DNA from: Streptomyces antnestii
GTDB taxonomy: Bacteria > Actinomycetota > Actinomycetes > Streptomycetales > Streptomycetaceae
NCBI RefSeq assembly: GCF_004005495.1
Contig: NZ_RZYA01000018.1
Span: forward strand, 62,001 to 126,000
Length of the DNA stretch: 64,000 bases
Direction of reading: 5' to 3'
Part shown: piece by piece, positions 23,575 to 33,040 of the stretch
How positions within the stretch are numbered: the stretch's first letter is position 1
Layout of the letters: each line of letters opens with the position of its first letter
Position numbers and translations under genes: made by a program
The notes under the pieces: generated by a model
Told to the model about the DNA's origin: nothing
What the model saw: the letters and a program-made list of their open reading frames with translations, nothing else
Databases searched by the model: none

Positions 23575-26500
23575 TCAGGCCTCGTCGGCCGCCGCGGAGA
23601 CGGACGGCTGAGCCTGCTGCTCGGCCGCGACGGTCTTCTTGGCGGCCGTCTTCTTGGCGGCGGTCTTGGTCGTCGCCTTCTTGGCCGTCGTCTTCTTCGC
23701 GGCCGTCTTCTTGGCCGCGGTCTTCTTGGTGGCGGCCTTCTTCGCCGTCGCCTTCTTGGCCGTCTTACGGGCCGTCTTCTTGGCGGCGGGCGCCTCCTCG
23801 GCGGCCTCGGGCTCGGCCGTCTCCGGCTCGGCCTTCTCCGCCTCGGCCGGCGTCTCCGTGGCCGACGGGACGACCATGACGGCCGCCTCCTCGGACGCGG
23901 TCGGCGCGGTGGCCTTGCGGACGGCGCGACGCCGCGGGCGGGCCGGGGCCGCGCTCTCGACGGGCGCCTCGGCGGGCTCCGTGACCTGAGCGGCCTCGGG
24001 CTCCGCGGCCTTCTCCTCGGCCACGACGGGCTCCGGCTCGGGCTTGGCGGGCGCCGCGACGGTCACCTCGGCCTCGGCGGCGGCCGCCGGCGAACCGGCC
24101 GGGGCCGTCGCCTTACGGGTCGCCCGACGGCGCGTACGGCCCTTGGGAGCGGCCTCCTCGACCGGGGCGGGCTCCGCCACGACCGGCTCGGCCACGACCT
24201 CGGCGGCCACCTCGGCCACGACGGGCTCCGGCTCGGCCTCGGGGGTCACGACCGGAACGGCCTCGGCCTTGGGGGCGCCGGCCGGAGCCGACGACCTGCG
24301 GGTCGCACGACGGCGCGAACGGCCACCACGCGCCGCGGCCTCCGCCTCGGCGGGGCTGCTGTACAGCTCCTCGTCGGGGACGAACTCCGGTTCGGCGAGC
24401 GCGACGGGCGCCGCGACCTCGGCGGCGACCTCCGCCTCCGTCTCGGCCTCGATCTCGATCTCGGCGGTCACGTGCTCGTGCTCGTGCGGCTGCTCCGCGC
24501 CGGCGCCACGGCCGCGCTTCTTGCGCTTGCCGCCGCCACCGATGGCGGTCGGCTGCTCCATGTGGACGATGACACCGCGGCCGTTGCAGTGGACGCAGGT
24601 CTCGGAGAAGGACTCCAGGAGGCCCTGGCCGACCCGCTTACGGGTCATCTGGACCAGACCGAGCGAGGTGACCTCGGCCACCTGGTGCTTGGTCCGGTCC
24701 CGGCCCAGGCACTCGAGGAGACGCCTGAGCACCAGGTCCCGGTTGGACTCCAGGACCATGTCGATGAAGTCGATGACGACGATGCCGCCCAGGTCGCGCA
24801 GCCGCAGCTGGCGCACGATCTCCTCGGCCGCTTCGAGGTTGTTCCTCGTCACGGTCTCTTCGAGGTTGCCGCCCTGGCCGGTGAACTTGCCGGTGTTGAC
24901 GTCGACGACGATCATCGCCTCGGTCTTGTCGATCACCAGCGAGCCGCCGCTCGGCAGCCAGACCTTGCGGTCCAGCGCCTTGGCGAGCTGCTCGTCGATC
25001 CGGTACGTCGCGAAGACGTCGACCTCGGAGGTCCACTTCGACAGGCGGTCACCCAGGTCGGGGGCGACGTGGTTGACGTATCCGTGGATGGTCTCCCACG
25101 CGTCGTCACCGCTGACGATGACCTTGGAGAAGTCCTCGTTGAAGATGTCGCGCACGACGCGGACGGTCATGTCCGGCTCGCCGTACAGCAGGCTCGGCGA
25201 CGACGTCGAGATCTGCTTGGACTTCTTCTGGATGTCCTCCCACTGGGCCTGCAGACGCTCGACGTCGCGGCGCAGCTCGTCCTCGCTCGCGCCCTCGGCG
25301 GCGGTGCGCACGATGACGCCCGCGTCCTCGGGGACGATCTTCTTGAGGATGGTCTTCAGACGCGCGCGCTCGGTGTCGGGCAGCTTGCGGCTGATGCCGG
25401 TCATCGAGCCCTCGGGCACGTAGACCAGGTAGCGGCCGGGCAGCGAGACCTGGCTGGTCAGGCGGGCGCCCTTGTGGCCGATCGGGTCCTTCGTGACCTG
25501 CACGAGGACGGACTGGCCGGACTTGAGGGCGGACTCGATGCGGCGCGGCCCGTTGGCCATGCCGAGCGCCTCGAAGTTGACCTCACCGGCGTAGAGCACG
25601 GCGTTGCGGCCCTTGCCGATGTCGATGAAGGCGGCCTCCATGGACGGCAGCACGTTCTGGACCTTGCCCAGGTAGACGTTGCCGACGTACGAGGTGGCCT
25701 GCTCCTTGTTCACGTAGTGCTCGACGAGGATGTCGTCCTCGAGCACGCCGATCTGGGTGCGCTCGCCGTTCTGGCGGACGACCATCACGCGCTCGACGGC
25801 CTCGCGGCGCGCCAGGAACTCGGCCTCGGTGATGATCGGCACACGGCGGCGGCCCTGCTCGCGGCCCTCGCGGCGGCGCTGCTTCTTCGCCTCCAGACGG
25901 GTCGAGCCCTTGATGGACTGCACCTCGTCGGCGCCCGTACCGCGCTCGCGCTCCTCCTGCTTGCGCGGCTCGCGGACCTTCACCACGGTGCGCTCGGGGT
26001 CGCTGTCGCCCGGCTCGCCTTCCGTGGACGCGTCACCGGCGCGGCGACGGCGGCGACGGCGGCGACGGCTGCTGGAGCCGGACGGGCCGGCCTCCTCGCG
26101 CTCGTCGGCCTCCTCGGCCTCCTCGTCCTCTTCGGCGTGCTCGGCCTCGGCCTCGGTCTCCTCGTCGGACTGCTCGTCCGACTCGGTGTCCGCGGAGTCA
26201 CCACGACGGCGGCGGCGGCCACCACGGCGCCGGCGGCGCGTGGGGCGGTCGCCCTGCTCTTCGTGGTCCTCGTGGTCCTGGTCGCCCTCCTCGGCGGCCT
26301 CGGCCTCTTCGGCCTCGACCGGCTCCTCGGCGGCGGGACGCTGCGGCTCGGCGGCGGGCTGCTCCTCGGCGGCGCGGCCACGGCGGCGGCGACGGCGCGG
26401 CGTCTCCTCGGCGATGACGTCCGCGACGGTCACGGTCTCGACGGGAGCCTCGGCCTCGGCCGGCTCCTCCTCCTCGACGGCGGCCTCGGCGGCGGCGGCC

Positions 26501-27309
26501 GCGGCGGCGCGCTCCGGGGTCTGGAACATCGGCTCGGCGAAGACGGGCGCCTGGAAGACGGCGACGGACGGCCGCGCGGGACGGCGTCCGCCCTTCGCAC
26601 CCTTGGCCTCGTCGGCGGCGGGCTCGGCGGCGGCGCGCGCGGCGGCCTTCTTGGCGGAGCGCTGCGCGGGCTCGGAGAAGCCGACGGCGGCCTTGCGGGT
26701 GGCGCGGCGGCGGGGGCGGCGGGCCCCTTCCGTGTCCTCGTCGGACGCGGCGGGAGCCTCCGTCTTGGCGGCCTCGGCCTTGGGGGTCTCAGCCTTGGGG
26801 GCCTCCGCCCTGGGCGCCTCCGCCGCGGCGGGCTCGGCCTGCTCGGCGGCGGACGCGGGCTGCTCGGGGGTACCGGCGGGGGCGGAGACGCGGCGCGTGG
26901 CACGGCGACGCGGGCGCCCGGCGGGCGCGGCCTCCGGCTCGGGGGCGGTCTCCTCGGCGGCGGCAGCGGGCGCGGCGGCCGGCTCGGCCGGGGCGCTCTC
27001 GGCTGCGTCGGGAGTCTCGGGAGTCTTGGGTGCACCGGCGGGCGCGGAGGCGCGGCGGGTGGCACGGCGACGCGGGCGCCCGGCGGGCGCGGCGTCCTGG
27101 GCCTCGGCGGCGGGCTCGGCCTCGTCGGCGACGGGGTCGGCGGAGGCCGTCACGGCCGGGGTGGTGTCGGCGGCGGCACCCGTGGGCGGGCCCGCGGGGC
27201 GCGAGGCCGCACGGCGCCGGCGGCGCGGCGGCAGGGTGTCGCTGGGGCTGTTGTTGTCGGATTCCACGGACGACGGGGTCGTCTCGGTGGGTTCGGTCGG
27301 CTCGAGCAT
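23575..27309 (-). CDS. rne: RNase E/G-type endoribonuclease with very long N- and C-terminal tails
   Basis: A 1244-residue endoribonuclease for mRNA decay and rRNA/tRNA processing. The catalytic core (about residues 505-920) holds the S1 domain (SYVGNVYLGKVQNVLPSMEAAF) and the DNase-I-like region (VVDVNTGKF...), plus the zinc link CVHCNGRG. The core is central, as in Streptomyces RNase ES, with a ~500-residue Ala/Glu-rich N-terminal tail and a ~325-residue C-terminal tail. Six copies of an Arg motif like RPRRRATRR-x-SAPAG are spread over both tails, and the end is an AAKKT/AKKAT lysine-alanine repeat. These basic patches probably bind RNA or partner enzymes. The ATG at 27309 (MLEPTEPTE) follows GGGAGA. 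Confidence 0.95.
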   Translation of the reverse strand: MLEPTEPTETTPSSVESDNNSPSDTLPPRRRRRAASRPAGPPTGAAADTTPAVTASADPVADEAEPAAEAQDAAPAGRPRRRATRRASAPAGAPKTPETPDAAESAPAEPAAAPAAAAEETAPEPEAAPAGRPRRRATRRVSAPAGTPEQPASAAEQAEPAAAEAPRAEAPKAETPKAEAAKTEAPAASDEDTEGARRPRRRATRKAAVGFSEPAQRSAKKAAARAAAEPAADEAKGAKGGRRPARPSVAVFQAPVFAEPMFQTPERAAAAAAAEAAVEEEEPAEAEAPVETVTVADVIAEETPRRRRRRGRAAEEQPAAEPQRPAAEEPVEAEEAEAAEEGDQDHEDHEEQGDRPTRRRRRGGRRRRRGDSADTESDEQSDEETEAEAEHAEEDEEAEEADEREEAGPSGSSSRRRRRRRRRAGDASTEGEPGDSDPERTVVKVREPRKQEERERGTGADEVQSIKGSTRLEAKKQRRREGREQGRRRVPIITEAEFLARREAVERVMVVRQNGERTQIGVLEDDILVEHYVNKEQATSYVGNVYLGKVQNVLPSMEAAFIDIGKGRNAVLYAGEVNFEALGMANGPRRIESALKSGQSVLVQVTKDPIGHKGARLTSQVSLPGRYLVYVPEGSMTGISRKLPDTERARLKTILKKIVPEDAGVIVRTAAEGASEDELRRDVERLQAQWEDIQKKSKQISTSSPSLLYGEPDMTVRVVRDIFNEDFSKVIVSGDDAWETIHGYVNHVAPDLGDRLSKWTSEVDVFATYRIDEQLAKALDRKVWLPSGGSLVIDKTEAMIVVDVNTGKFTGQGGNLEETVTRNNLEAAEEIVRQLRLRDLGGIVVIDFIDMVLESNRDLVLRRLLECLGRDRTKHQVAEVTSLGLVQMTRKRVGQGLLESFSETCVHCNGRGVIVHMEQPTAIGGGGKRKKRGRGAGAEQPHEHEHVTAEIEIEAETEAEVAAEVAAPVALAEPEFVPDEELYSSPAEAEAAARGGRSRRRATRRSSAPAGAPKAEAVPVVTPEAEPEPVVAEVAAEVVAEPVVAEPAPVEEAAPKGRTRRRATRKATAPAGSPAAAAEAEVTVAAPAKPEPEPVVAEEKAAEPEAAQVTEPAEAPVESAAPARPRRRAVRKATAPTASEEAAVMVVPSATETPAEAEKAEPETAEPEAAEEAPAAKKTARKTAKKATAKKAATKKTAAKKTAAKKTTAKKATTKTAAKKTAAKKTVAAEQQAQPSVSAAADEA

Positions 27310-27546
27310 GCGGGTGGATCTCCCGTCAGGCTCCCGGGCGCCGCGCCTGGTCCGGTGACGTCCGCGGCTCGCGCTTTGTGCGCGGTGCCGCCGTCCGGGG
27401 CGCGGGCGCCGCACGGGAGCTCTCTGTCTGTTCTCGCCGGTTCCGTACGCCATGTGTGCGTACGGCCTGGCGAAAGTCCTTGGGTTCGGTGCGCTGCCCG
27501 ACCCAGGTGGCTCCCGAGTACGAGGGCGGCGCTTCGACGACCGTCC

Positions 27547-28395
27547 TTACGCGGAACCTGGCACCGGCGCCGTCGCGGCGGCAGCCGTGGCGCTCCCCCC
27601 GCTTGCGGGAGATGCGGCCTTCACTGCCTCGCGGTCGGGCGCGAGCGGGTCGGTCACCGTGCCGGTCTCTTCATCGAAAAGCCCCTGCGCCAGCCTGGTC
27701 ACCGCTGCGGGGACCGGCGGCGCCAGGTCGGCCACAGCTCGGAGACCGGACAGAACGTCGTCGGGTCGAACGGCAGGCGTCACGTGCCGAACAACCAGGC
27801 GCAGTATCGCACAGGCCTTGTCGGTCGGCCTATCGGTCCCGTCGTCGTGGACCTGCGAGGCCTCGGCGGCTTCGAGACTCACGACGGCGGCGCGGGCGTC
27901 GAACGTCCGCATACCGTTCTTCGTCCTGCGCTGAACCTCGACGGTCTCGGCCGCGATGAACGCGTCCGCGGCCGCCTCGGCCTGTGCGGCCTCCACGCCG
28001 TCGAGGCGCAGCTCCCACACGGAGGCGGTGAGCCGGTCGGCGAGACCCGAGGTGCGGGACTCGACGGCCTCGATGATGTCGAGCCCGGTGGGCAGCGACT
28101 CGTCGAGGAGCTCGCACAGCGTGTCGGGGTCGCGCGCATCGGTGAGCGCGATCTCCAGGTACTCGGCTTCGCTGCCCGTGCCGGTGGGTGCGGCATTGGC
28201 GTACGACACCTTGGGGTGCGGCGTGAACCCCGCCGAGTACGCCATGGGTACCTCGGCGCGGCGCAGGGCACGCTCAAAGGCGCGCTGGAAGTCACGGTGG
28301 CTGGTGAACCGGAGGCGGCCACGCTTGGTGTAGCGCAGTCGGATGCGCTGCACCGCGGGTGCGGGCGGTGGGCCTTCGGGCTGTCGCTTGCCCAG
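27547..28395 (-). CDS. DUF2344 / TIGR03936 radical-SAM-linked protein, probable CTG start
   Basis: A 282-residue protein beginning (L/M)GKRQPEGPPPAPAVQRIRLRYTKRGRLRFTSHRDF, the conserved opening of the TIGR03936 family that accompanies or is fused to TIGR03960 radical-SAM proteins. FTPHPKVSYANAAPTGTGSEAEYLE is another family block. The start is debatable. GTG 28353 has no ribosome site. CTG 28395 has AAGGA 8 nt upstream, sits 4 nt after the preceding TAG, and keeps the codon frame through the basic N-terminus. I therefore choose CTG. Function is unknown; tRNA modification or maturation has been suggested for the family from its linkage to rne and ribosomal genes, which is also seen here. Confidence 0.85.
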   Translation of the reverse strand: MGKRQPEGPPPAPAVQRIRLRYTKRGRLRFTSHRDFQRAFERALRRAEVPMAYSAGFTPHPKVSYANAAPTGTGSEAEYLEIALTDARDPDTLCELLDESLPTGLDIIEAVESRTSGLADRLTASVWELRLDGVEAAQAEAAADAFIAAETVEVQRRTKNGMRTFDARAAVVSLEAAEASQVHDDGTDRPTDKACAILRLVVRHVTPAVRPDDVLSGLRAVADLAPPVPAAVTRLAQGLFDEETGTVTDPLAPDREAVKAASPASGGSATAAAATAPVPGSA

Positions 28396-28399
28396 TGTC

Positions 28400-29701
28400 C
28401 TAATCCTTAATGAATGCGGTCTTCGTGAGTGCGGTCGTACTGCTACCTAGAGTACGTGTCTGCGGCGTATCAGGTTCCCGCCGGTCCCTCGCCAGCGGTT
28501 CGGGCGCCGCCCGCCGGGCCCCGAAGAGCACCCTGCGCACGTCGACCCGGGCCTGCCGCACGCTCTCGCGCGCCGCCGCGAGGATCTGTCGCGCTGCGCG
28601 GCCCGCGTCGCCGGCCGCCCGGGCCGCCGGCCGCCAGACCGAGTCCCGTACGAGGTGCCCCAGCGGGGTGCACACGGAGCGGTACGCCCAGCGCACCGGG
28701 TCGACGAAGATCCACCGAAGGAGTCGTCCGAGGACCCGCCCGAGCACCCGCCCGACGGCCCGCGACACATGCCCCGCCACCCGCCACGCGTGCCCGAGCG
28801 CGTCACCCGCCTCCCGCACGAGGACGCCGAGCACCCGCCCGACGGGCACGAGAACCCAGCGCCACACGGCCGTGGCCACGGCGACGGCGGGCACGACGAA
28901 GATCCACCGCACGAGGGAGGCGACGACGACCCAGACCCCGCGCCCCAGCCACGCGACACCCGCCCACGCGCCCCGACCGAGCCATGTCAGGCCCGCGCCG
29001 AGCCACGACAGGCCCACGCCGAGCGCTCGGCCCGCGAGGGCGAGGCAGGCGCCAACCAGCTTGAAAACGAAGGCAGTTGCCCGCCCGGCCGGCGCGAGGG
29101 CATGCACGTACAGCCACACCGCCGGAACGACGAGGAGGACGCGCAGCAGAGCGGCGACGGCACCACCGAGAGCACCCACCGCGCGCGCCATTCCCCGCGC
29201 CAGCCAGGCGATCCCCCGCCCCAGCGGCACGAGCACCCGCGCGTACAGCCACACCCGCGGCCACACGAAAAGCGCCCGGCCCAGCCACGTCAGCGCGACG
29301 CCCACGCCCCGAGCGACCGGCGCGAGGACGTAGCGCCACAAAGCCACCCAAGGCCATACGAACAACGCCCGGCCCAGCCACGTCAGCGCCGCGGCCAGCC
29401 ACATCAGGCCAATCCCCAGGCCTCGCGCGGCCGGTGCGAGTGCCCGTGTCCACAGCCATCTCGCCGGGACGACGAACACCGCGTGGAGGAGGTGGCCGGT
29501 CGCGCGCGCCAGCGGGACCAGACCCCTCCGCCACCCGACGCGGCCACCGGCGGCGAGGGCGTCCCAGGTCAGGCGCACCGGCACGACGAGGACCAGGACG
29601 ACGACGCGTACCGGGATGCGGATCGCGGTCACGAGGCAGCCCTCGGGCGGCCGTTCGCCGGCCACGGGCTCCGCGGGCAGGTCGCGCTCCTCCAGGTCCA
29701 T
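28400..29701 (-). CDS. Repeat-built Trp/Val/Arg-rich membrane-associated protein
   Basis: A 433-residue protein of unknown family. Six or seven degenerate copies of a unit of the form LxRxxFVVPxxWLYxxxLxP occur at about residues 71-95, 109-134, 140-165, 185-208, 263-291 and 327-351, with a weaker one near 34. LGRALFVWP appears twice, identically. Each unit is an amphipathic or hydrophobic segment rich in W, V and R, often preceded by WLGRG-type linkers. The acidic N-terminus and basic C-terminal 70 residues are non-repetitive. The gene ends 4 nt before the DUF2344 gene (TAG inside that gene's ribosome site), so the two are coupled. It probably coats or inserts into membranes; no enzymatic motif is present. 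Confidence 0.75.
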   Translation of the reverse strand: MDLEERDLPAEPVAGERPPEGCLVTAIRIPVRVVVLVLVVPVRLTWDALAAGGRVGWRRGLVPLARATGHLLHAVFVVPARWLWTRALAPAARGLGIGLMWLAAALTWLGRALFVWPWVALWRYVLAPVARGVGVALTWLGRALFVWPRVWLYARVLVPLGRGIAWLARGMARAVGALGGAVAALLRVLLVVPAVWLYVHALAPAGRATAFVFKLVGACLALAGRALGVGLSWLGAGLTWLGRGAWAGVAWLGRGVWVVVASLVRWIFVVPAVAVATAVWRWVLVPVGRVLGVLVREAGDALGHAWRVAGHVSRAVGRVLGRVLGRLLRWIFVDPVRWAYRSVCTPLGHLVRDSVWRPAARAAGDAGRAARQILAAARESVRQARVDVRRVLFGARRAAPEPLARDRREPDTPQTRTLGSSTTALTKTAFIKD

Positions 29702-29847
29702 GCCTTCTCAGACGCCAACGGGCGGGATACGGATCCGCGTCACGGGAACTTCACGCACACCTCTGGCCCCGGCCACTTCTGTCTCGTATTCATAACGGGT
29801 CTGGGCCAAACAGGCCGTGTACAGAAGGACGTTGGAGGACACCCCCG

Positions 29848-32800
29848 ATGAGCTCCAGCTCACCGCACCCCGAGCACAGACCCGAACTCTCCCGCCGCAC
29901 CCTCATCGGCGGCGCCGCGGCCGCCGGTGTGCTGGCCGCGCTACCCCTGAGCCTGCGCACCGCGCTCGCCGCGCCCGGCAGGCCCGGCACCCTCGAGGAC
30001 ATCCAGCACGTCGTGGTGTTCATGCAGGAGAACCGGTCGTTCGACCACTACTTCGGCACCATGCAGGGGATACGCGGGTTCGGTGACCGCGCCGCTGTGC
30101 GTGGCGCCAATGGCAAGCCCGTGTTCCACCAGCCCGACCCGTCACGCCCGGAGGGCTGGCTCGCGCCGTTCGCGATGAACGCCGCGCACACCAGCGCCTA
30201 CCGGCAGGGCGCCGCCTCCTTCGGGTTCGGCGACTCGATGAACGCCCGCAACGACGGGATCGCCGACGGCTACGTCACCCGGCGCGGCAGCGGCTGGCTC
30301 GGCCAGGGCTACTACGAGCCCGCCGACATGCCGTTCTACAACGCGCTCGCCTCGGTCTTCACCATCTGCGACCACTACTACTGCTCGACCGAGACGAGCA
30401 CCAACCCCAACCGCGAACACCTCATGACCGGCACCAGCGGCGGCACGGTGCGCGACATCGCCGTCGTCGACAACCAGGAGCCCGGCTTCGAGTGGACGAC
30501 GTACGCCGAGCGCCTGGAGAAGGCGGGGATCTCCTGGAAGACGTACCAGGCGCAGGAGAACTTCGACGACAACGCGCTCGCCTGGTTCAACACCTTCCGC
30601 GCGGCCAAGCCCGGTGAGTCGCTGTACGAGCGCGGCATGAAGAAGGTCGGCGATCCGGCGCAGACGAACGACCCGTGGGCGATGGGGGACGCGCTGGTCT
30701 CCGCGTTCGCCGAGGACGTGAAGAACGACGCGCTGCCGCAGGTGTCGTGGCTGATCGCGCCCGCCGCGCTGTCCGAGCACGCGAGCTACGCGCCGCCGCA
30801 CGGCGAGGATCTGACGGCGCGTCTGCTGTCCGCGCTCGCCGACAACCCCGAGGTCTTCGCCAAGACCGCGTTCATCCTCAACTACGACGAGCACGGCGGC
30901 TTCTACGACCACCTGCTCGCGCCCGTCCCGCCGGTCGCCGAGGGCCGCGGCCGGTCCACGGTGACGCCGGACGGCGAGGTCGTGGTGCGCGTCAGCAAGG
31001 GGACCTCGTCCTTCTACCGGCCCGTCAACCAGCAGGGCCAGTACCGTGTGAAGGGCGCCGACGGGTCGCTGACCTGGTCGGACACGCTGCCCGCCGGTGA
31101 GACGAAGGCGGCGGGGCCCTTCCCGCTCGGCCTCGGCATGCGCGTACCGATGATCGTCGTGTCGCCCTGGACGCGGGGCGGCGCCGTGGCGTCGACGGTG
31201 TGCGACCACACCTCCGTCATCCAGTTCCTGGAGAAGCGCTTCGGGGTGCAGGAGCCCAACATCAGCGCGTGGCGCCGCGAGGTCACGGGCGACCTCACCG
31301 ACGTCTTCGACTTCTCCGGCAAGAACCCGTCGTGGCCCGAGCTGCCCGACACCAGCGGCAACCGCCAGAAGGTCACCGACACCGGCAAGCTCCCCGCCCC
31401 CACCGTGCCGAATCCCCAGCACCTGCCCGAGCAGCAGCGCGGCACCCGCACCGCCCGCCCCACCCCGTACGACCTGCGGGTGCGGCCCGCCGTGCGCGGC
31501 GGCAAGGTGACCCTCGACCTCGCCAACCACGGCCGTCAGGGCGCCGTCCTCGCCGTGTACCCGGAGCCGGGCACCGCGCCCAGGCACTACACCCTGAGCC
31601 CGAAGGCCACGCTCTCCGACACCTGGACCCCCGGCGACAACGGCTACGACCTGCGCGTCCACGGCCCGAACGGCGCCCTGTGGCACCTGCGTGGCGACGC
31701 GGCCGGCACCTACGAGGCGCAGCTGGACCTCGCCGACGACGGCCTCGCCGCCGAGATCGAGCTCACCAACGACGCCCGCGCCGCCCGTACCTTCCTCGTC
31801 GGCGACCTCGCCTACGGCGGCGGCACCCGCGAGATCCGCGTCGCGGCCGGCGCGAGTCGCACCACCCGGGTCACGATCCCCGGCGAGGGCTGGTACGACC
31901 TGGCCGTCACGGTCCGCGACGAGCCCGGCTTCCTGCGCCGCCGCGCCGGCCGGGTCCCCGGCCGTCTCGAAGGCGTCACCGACCCGGCGATGGGCCTGCC
32001 CGACGCGCTCGGCGTCACCGTCTCCCTCCAGGCCGCGTCCGCCACGATCGACGAGGCGATCCTGGTGCCCGGCAAGACGGCCCGGGTCCGGGCCCGGTTC
32101 GACACGACGGCCGCCGTGTCCGCGATCGAGGCGCACCCGGTGGTGCCCAAGGGCTGGGCGGTGAAGGAGGTTTCGGCGCCGCCCGTCTCGCTCGCGGCGG
32201 GCGCGTCGGCGACCGCGGAGTGGGAGGTCCAGGTCCCGGACGGCCTGTCGGGCACGGCGGCGTACCGCCTCCTCGTCACGGCCCGGGCGCGCTCCGGCGA
32301 ACGCTTCGTCCTGGCCGACGGCGAGGTCTCGGCACGCACCGCCCCCACCATGGCGGGCCATCTCCTGGGCGAGGACTTCGAGTCGGTGGCGGACGCGCTG
32401 CAGCCGGTCGCGGGTGTCGTCGGCTGGACGGCGACGGCCCCGAAGGGCTGGTCCGTGGTGAACGCGGCCGGTATGCCGCAGGGCACCACGCGCCTCCAGG
32501 GCTGGACGTTCCACACGAAGCGGGCCTGGTCCCCGGCGGGCCAGGACCGCGGCAACTTCAGCCGCGCGCTCGGCGTCGTCGCGGTGGCCGACCCGGACGA
32601 CTGGGACGACACGGGCTCGCCGTCGTCGAAGGGCAAGTTCGACTCGGCCCTGGTCTCCCCCGCGGTCCCGGTGCCCTCCGGCACGCCGAAGCTGTACGTC
32701 GCCTTCGACTCGCACTACCGCCAGGAGGCCCCGCAGAAGGCGGCGGTGACGGCACTCTTCGACACGGGCGAGGAGACCCGCCTCCTCTACTACAGCGCCG

Positions 32801-32979
32801 ACGCGACGGGCAACGACAACGCGGGCCATGACGCCGAGAACACCTTCGTGACGAAGGAACTCCCGGTCCCGGCGGGCGCGAAGTCGGTCACCCTGAAGTT
32901 CCGCATGTACGACGCGGGCAACAACTGGTACTGGGCGATCGACCACGTCCGCGTGGACAGCAAGCCGATCACGGCCTGA
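29848..32979 (+). CDS. Tat-exported phospholipase C / phosphoesterase with extra C-terminal domains
   Basis: A 1043-residue secreted enzyme. The twin-arginine signal SRRTLIGGAAAAGVLAALPL is at residues 15-34. The phosphoesterase domain (about 45-505) has the family signatures VVVFMQENRSFDHYFG, ETSTNPNREHLMTG, NYDEHGGFYDH and PFPLGLGMRVPMIVVSPWTRGG, as in phosphocholine-specific phospholipase C. Two DUF756-type beta domains follow. Beyond the usual ~680-residue length there are two more modules: an NPCBM-type Ig-like domain (about 710-830) and a MAM-like or jelly-roll domain to the end. It hydrolyses exported phospholipid or phosphoesters. The ATG follows GGAGG by 11 nt. The gene lies opposite to, and interrupts, the radical-SAM/DUF2344 gene set. 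Confidence 0.9.
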   Translation: MSSSSPHPEHRPELSRRTLIGGAAAAGVLAALPLSLRTALAAPGRPGTLEDIQHVVVFMQENRSFDHYFGTMQGIRGFGDRAAVRGANGKPVFHQPDPSRPEGWLAPFAMNAAHTSAYRQGAASFGFGDSMNARNDGIADGYVTRRGSGWLGQGYYEPADMPFYNALASVFTICDHYYCSTETSTNPNREHLMTGTSGGTVRDIAVVDNQEPGFEWTTYAERLEKAGISWKTYQAQENFDDNALAWFNTFRAAKPGESLYERGMKKVGDPAQTNDPWAMGDALVSAFAEDVKNDALPQVSWLIAPAALSEHASYAPPHGEDLTARLLSALADNPEVFAKTAFILNYDEHGGFYDHLLAPVPPVAEGRGRSTVTPDGEVVVRVSKGTSSFYRPVNQQGQYRVKGADGSLTWSDTLPAGETKAAGPFPLGLGMRVPMIVVSPWTRGGAVASTVCDHTSVIQFLEKRFGVQEPNISAWRREVTGDLTDVFDFSGKNPSWPELPDTSGNRQKVTDTGKLPAPTVPNPQHLPEQQRGTRTARPTPYDLRVRPAVRGGKVTLDLANHGRQGAVLAVYPEPGTAPRHYTLSPKATLSDTWTPGDNGYDLRVHGPNGALWHLRGDAAGTYEAQLDLADDGLAAEIELTNDARAARTFLVGDLAYGGGTREIRVAAGASRTTRVTIPGEGWYDLAVTVRDEPGFLRRRAGRVPGRLEGVTDPAMGLPDALGVTVSLQAASATIDEAILVPGKTARVRARFDTTAAVSAIEAHPVVPKGWAVKEVSAPPVSLAAGASATAEWEVQVPDGLSGTAAYRLLVTARARSGERFVLADGEVSARTAPTMAGHLLGEDFESVADALQPVAGVVGWTATAPKGWSVVNAAGMPQGTTRLQGWTFHTKRAWSPAGQDRGNFSRALGVVAVADPDDWDDTGSPSSKGKFDSALVSPAVPVPSGTPKLYVAFDSHYRQEAPQKAAVTALFDTGEETRLLYYSADATGNDNAGHDAENTFVTKELPVPAGAKSVTLKFRMYDAGNNWYWAIDHVRVDSKPITA

Positions 32980-32985
32980 GGAAGC

Positions 32986-33026
32986 ACGAGGGGCCGGAAC
33001 GCCATCACGGCGTTCCGGCCCCTCGT
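32986..33026. terminator. Bidirectional terminator between phospholipase C and radical-SAM genes
   Basis: ACGAGGGGCCGGAACGCC is exactly inverted after a 5-nt loop (18-bp stem) between two convergent genes. Confidence 0.85.
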
Positions 33027-33040
33027 CCCACTTCGTCGCG

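Noticed and set aside
23443..28410. 1655-codon plus-strand reading frame rich in Gly/Leu/Arg
   Set aside because: Antisense to rne and the DUF2344 gene; an artefact of the Ala/Glu/Arg-rich tails.
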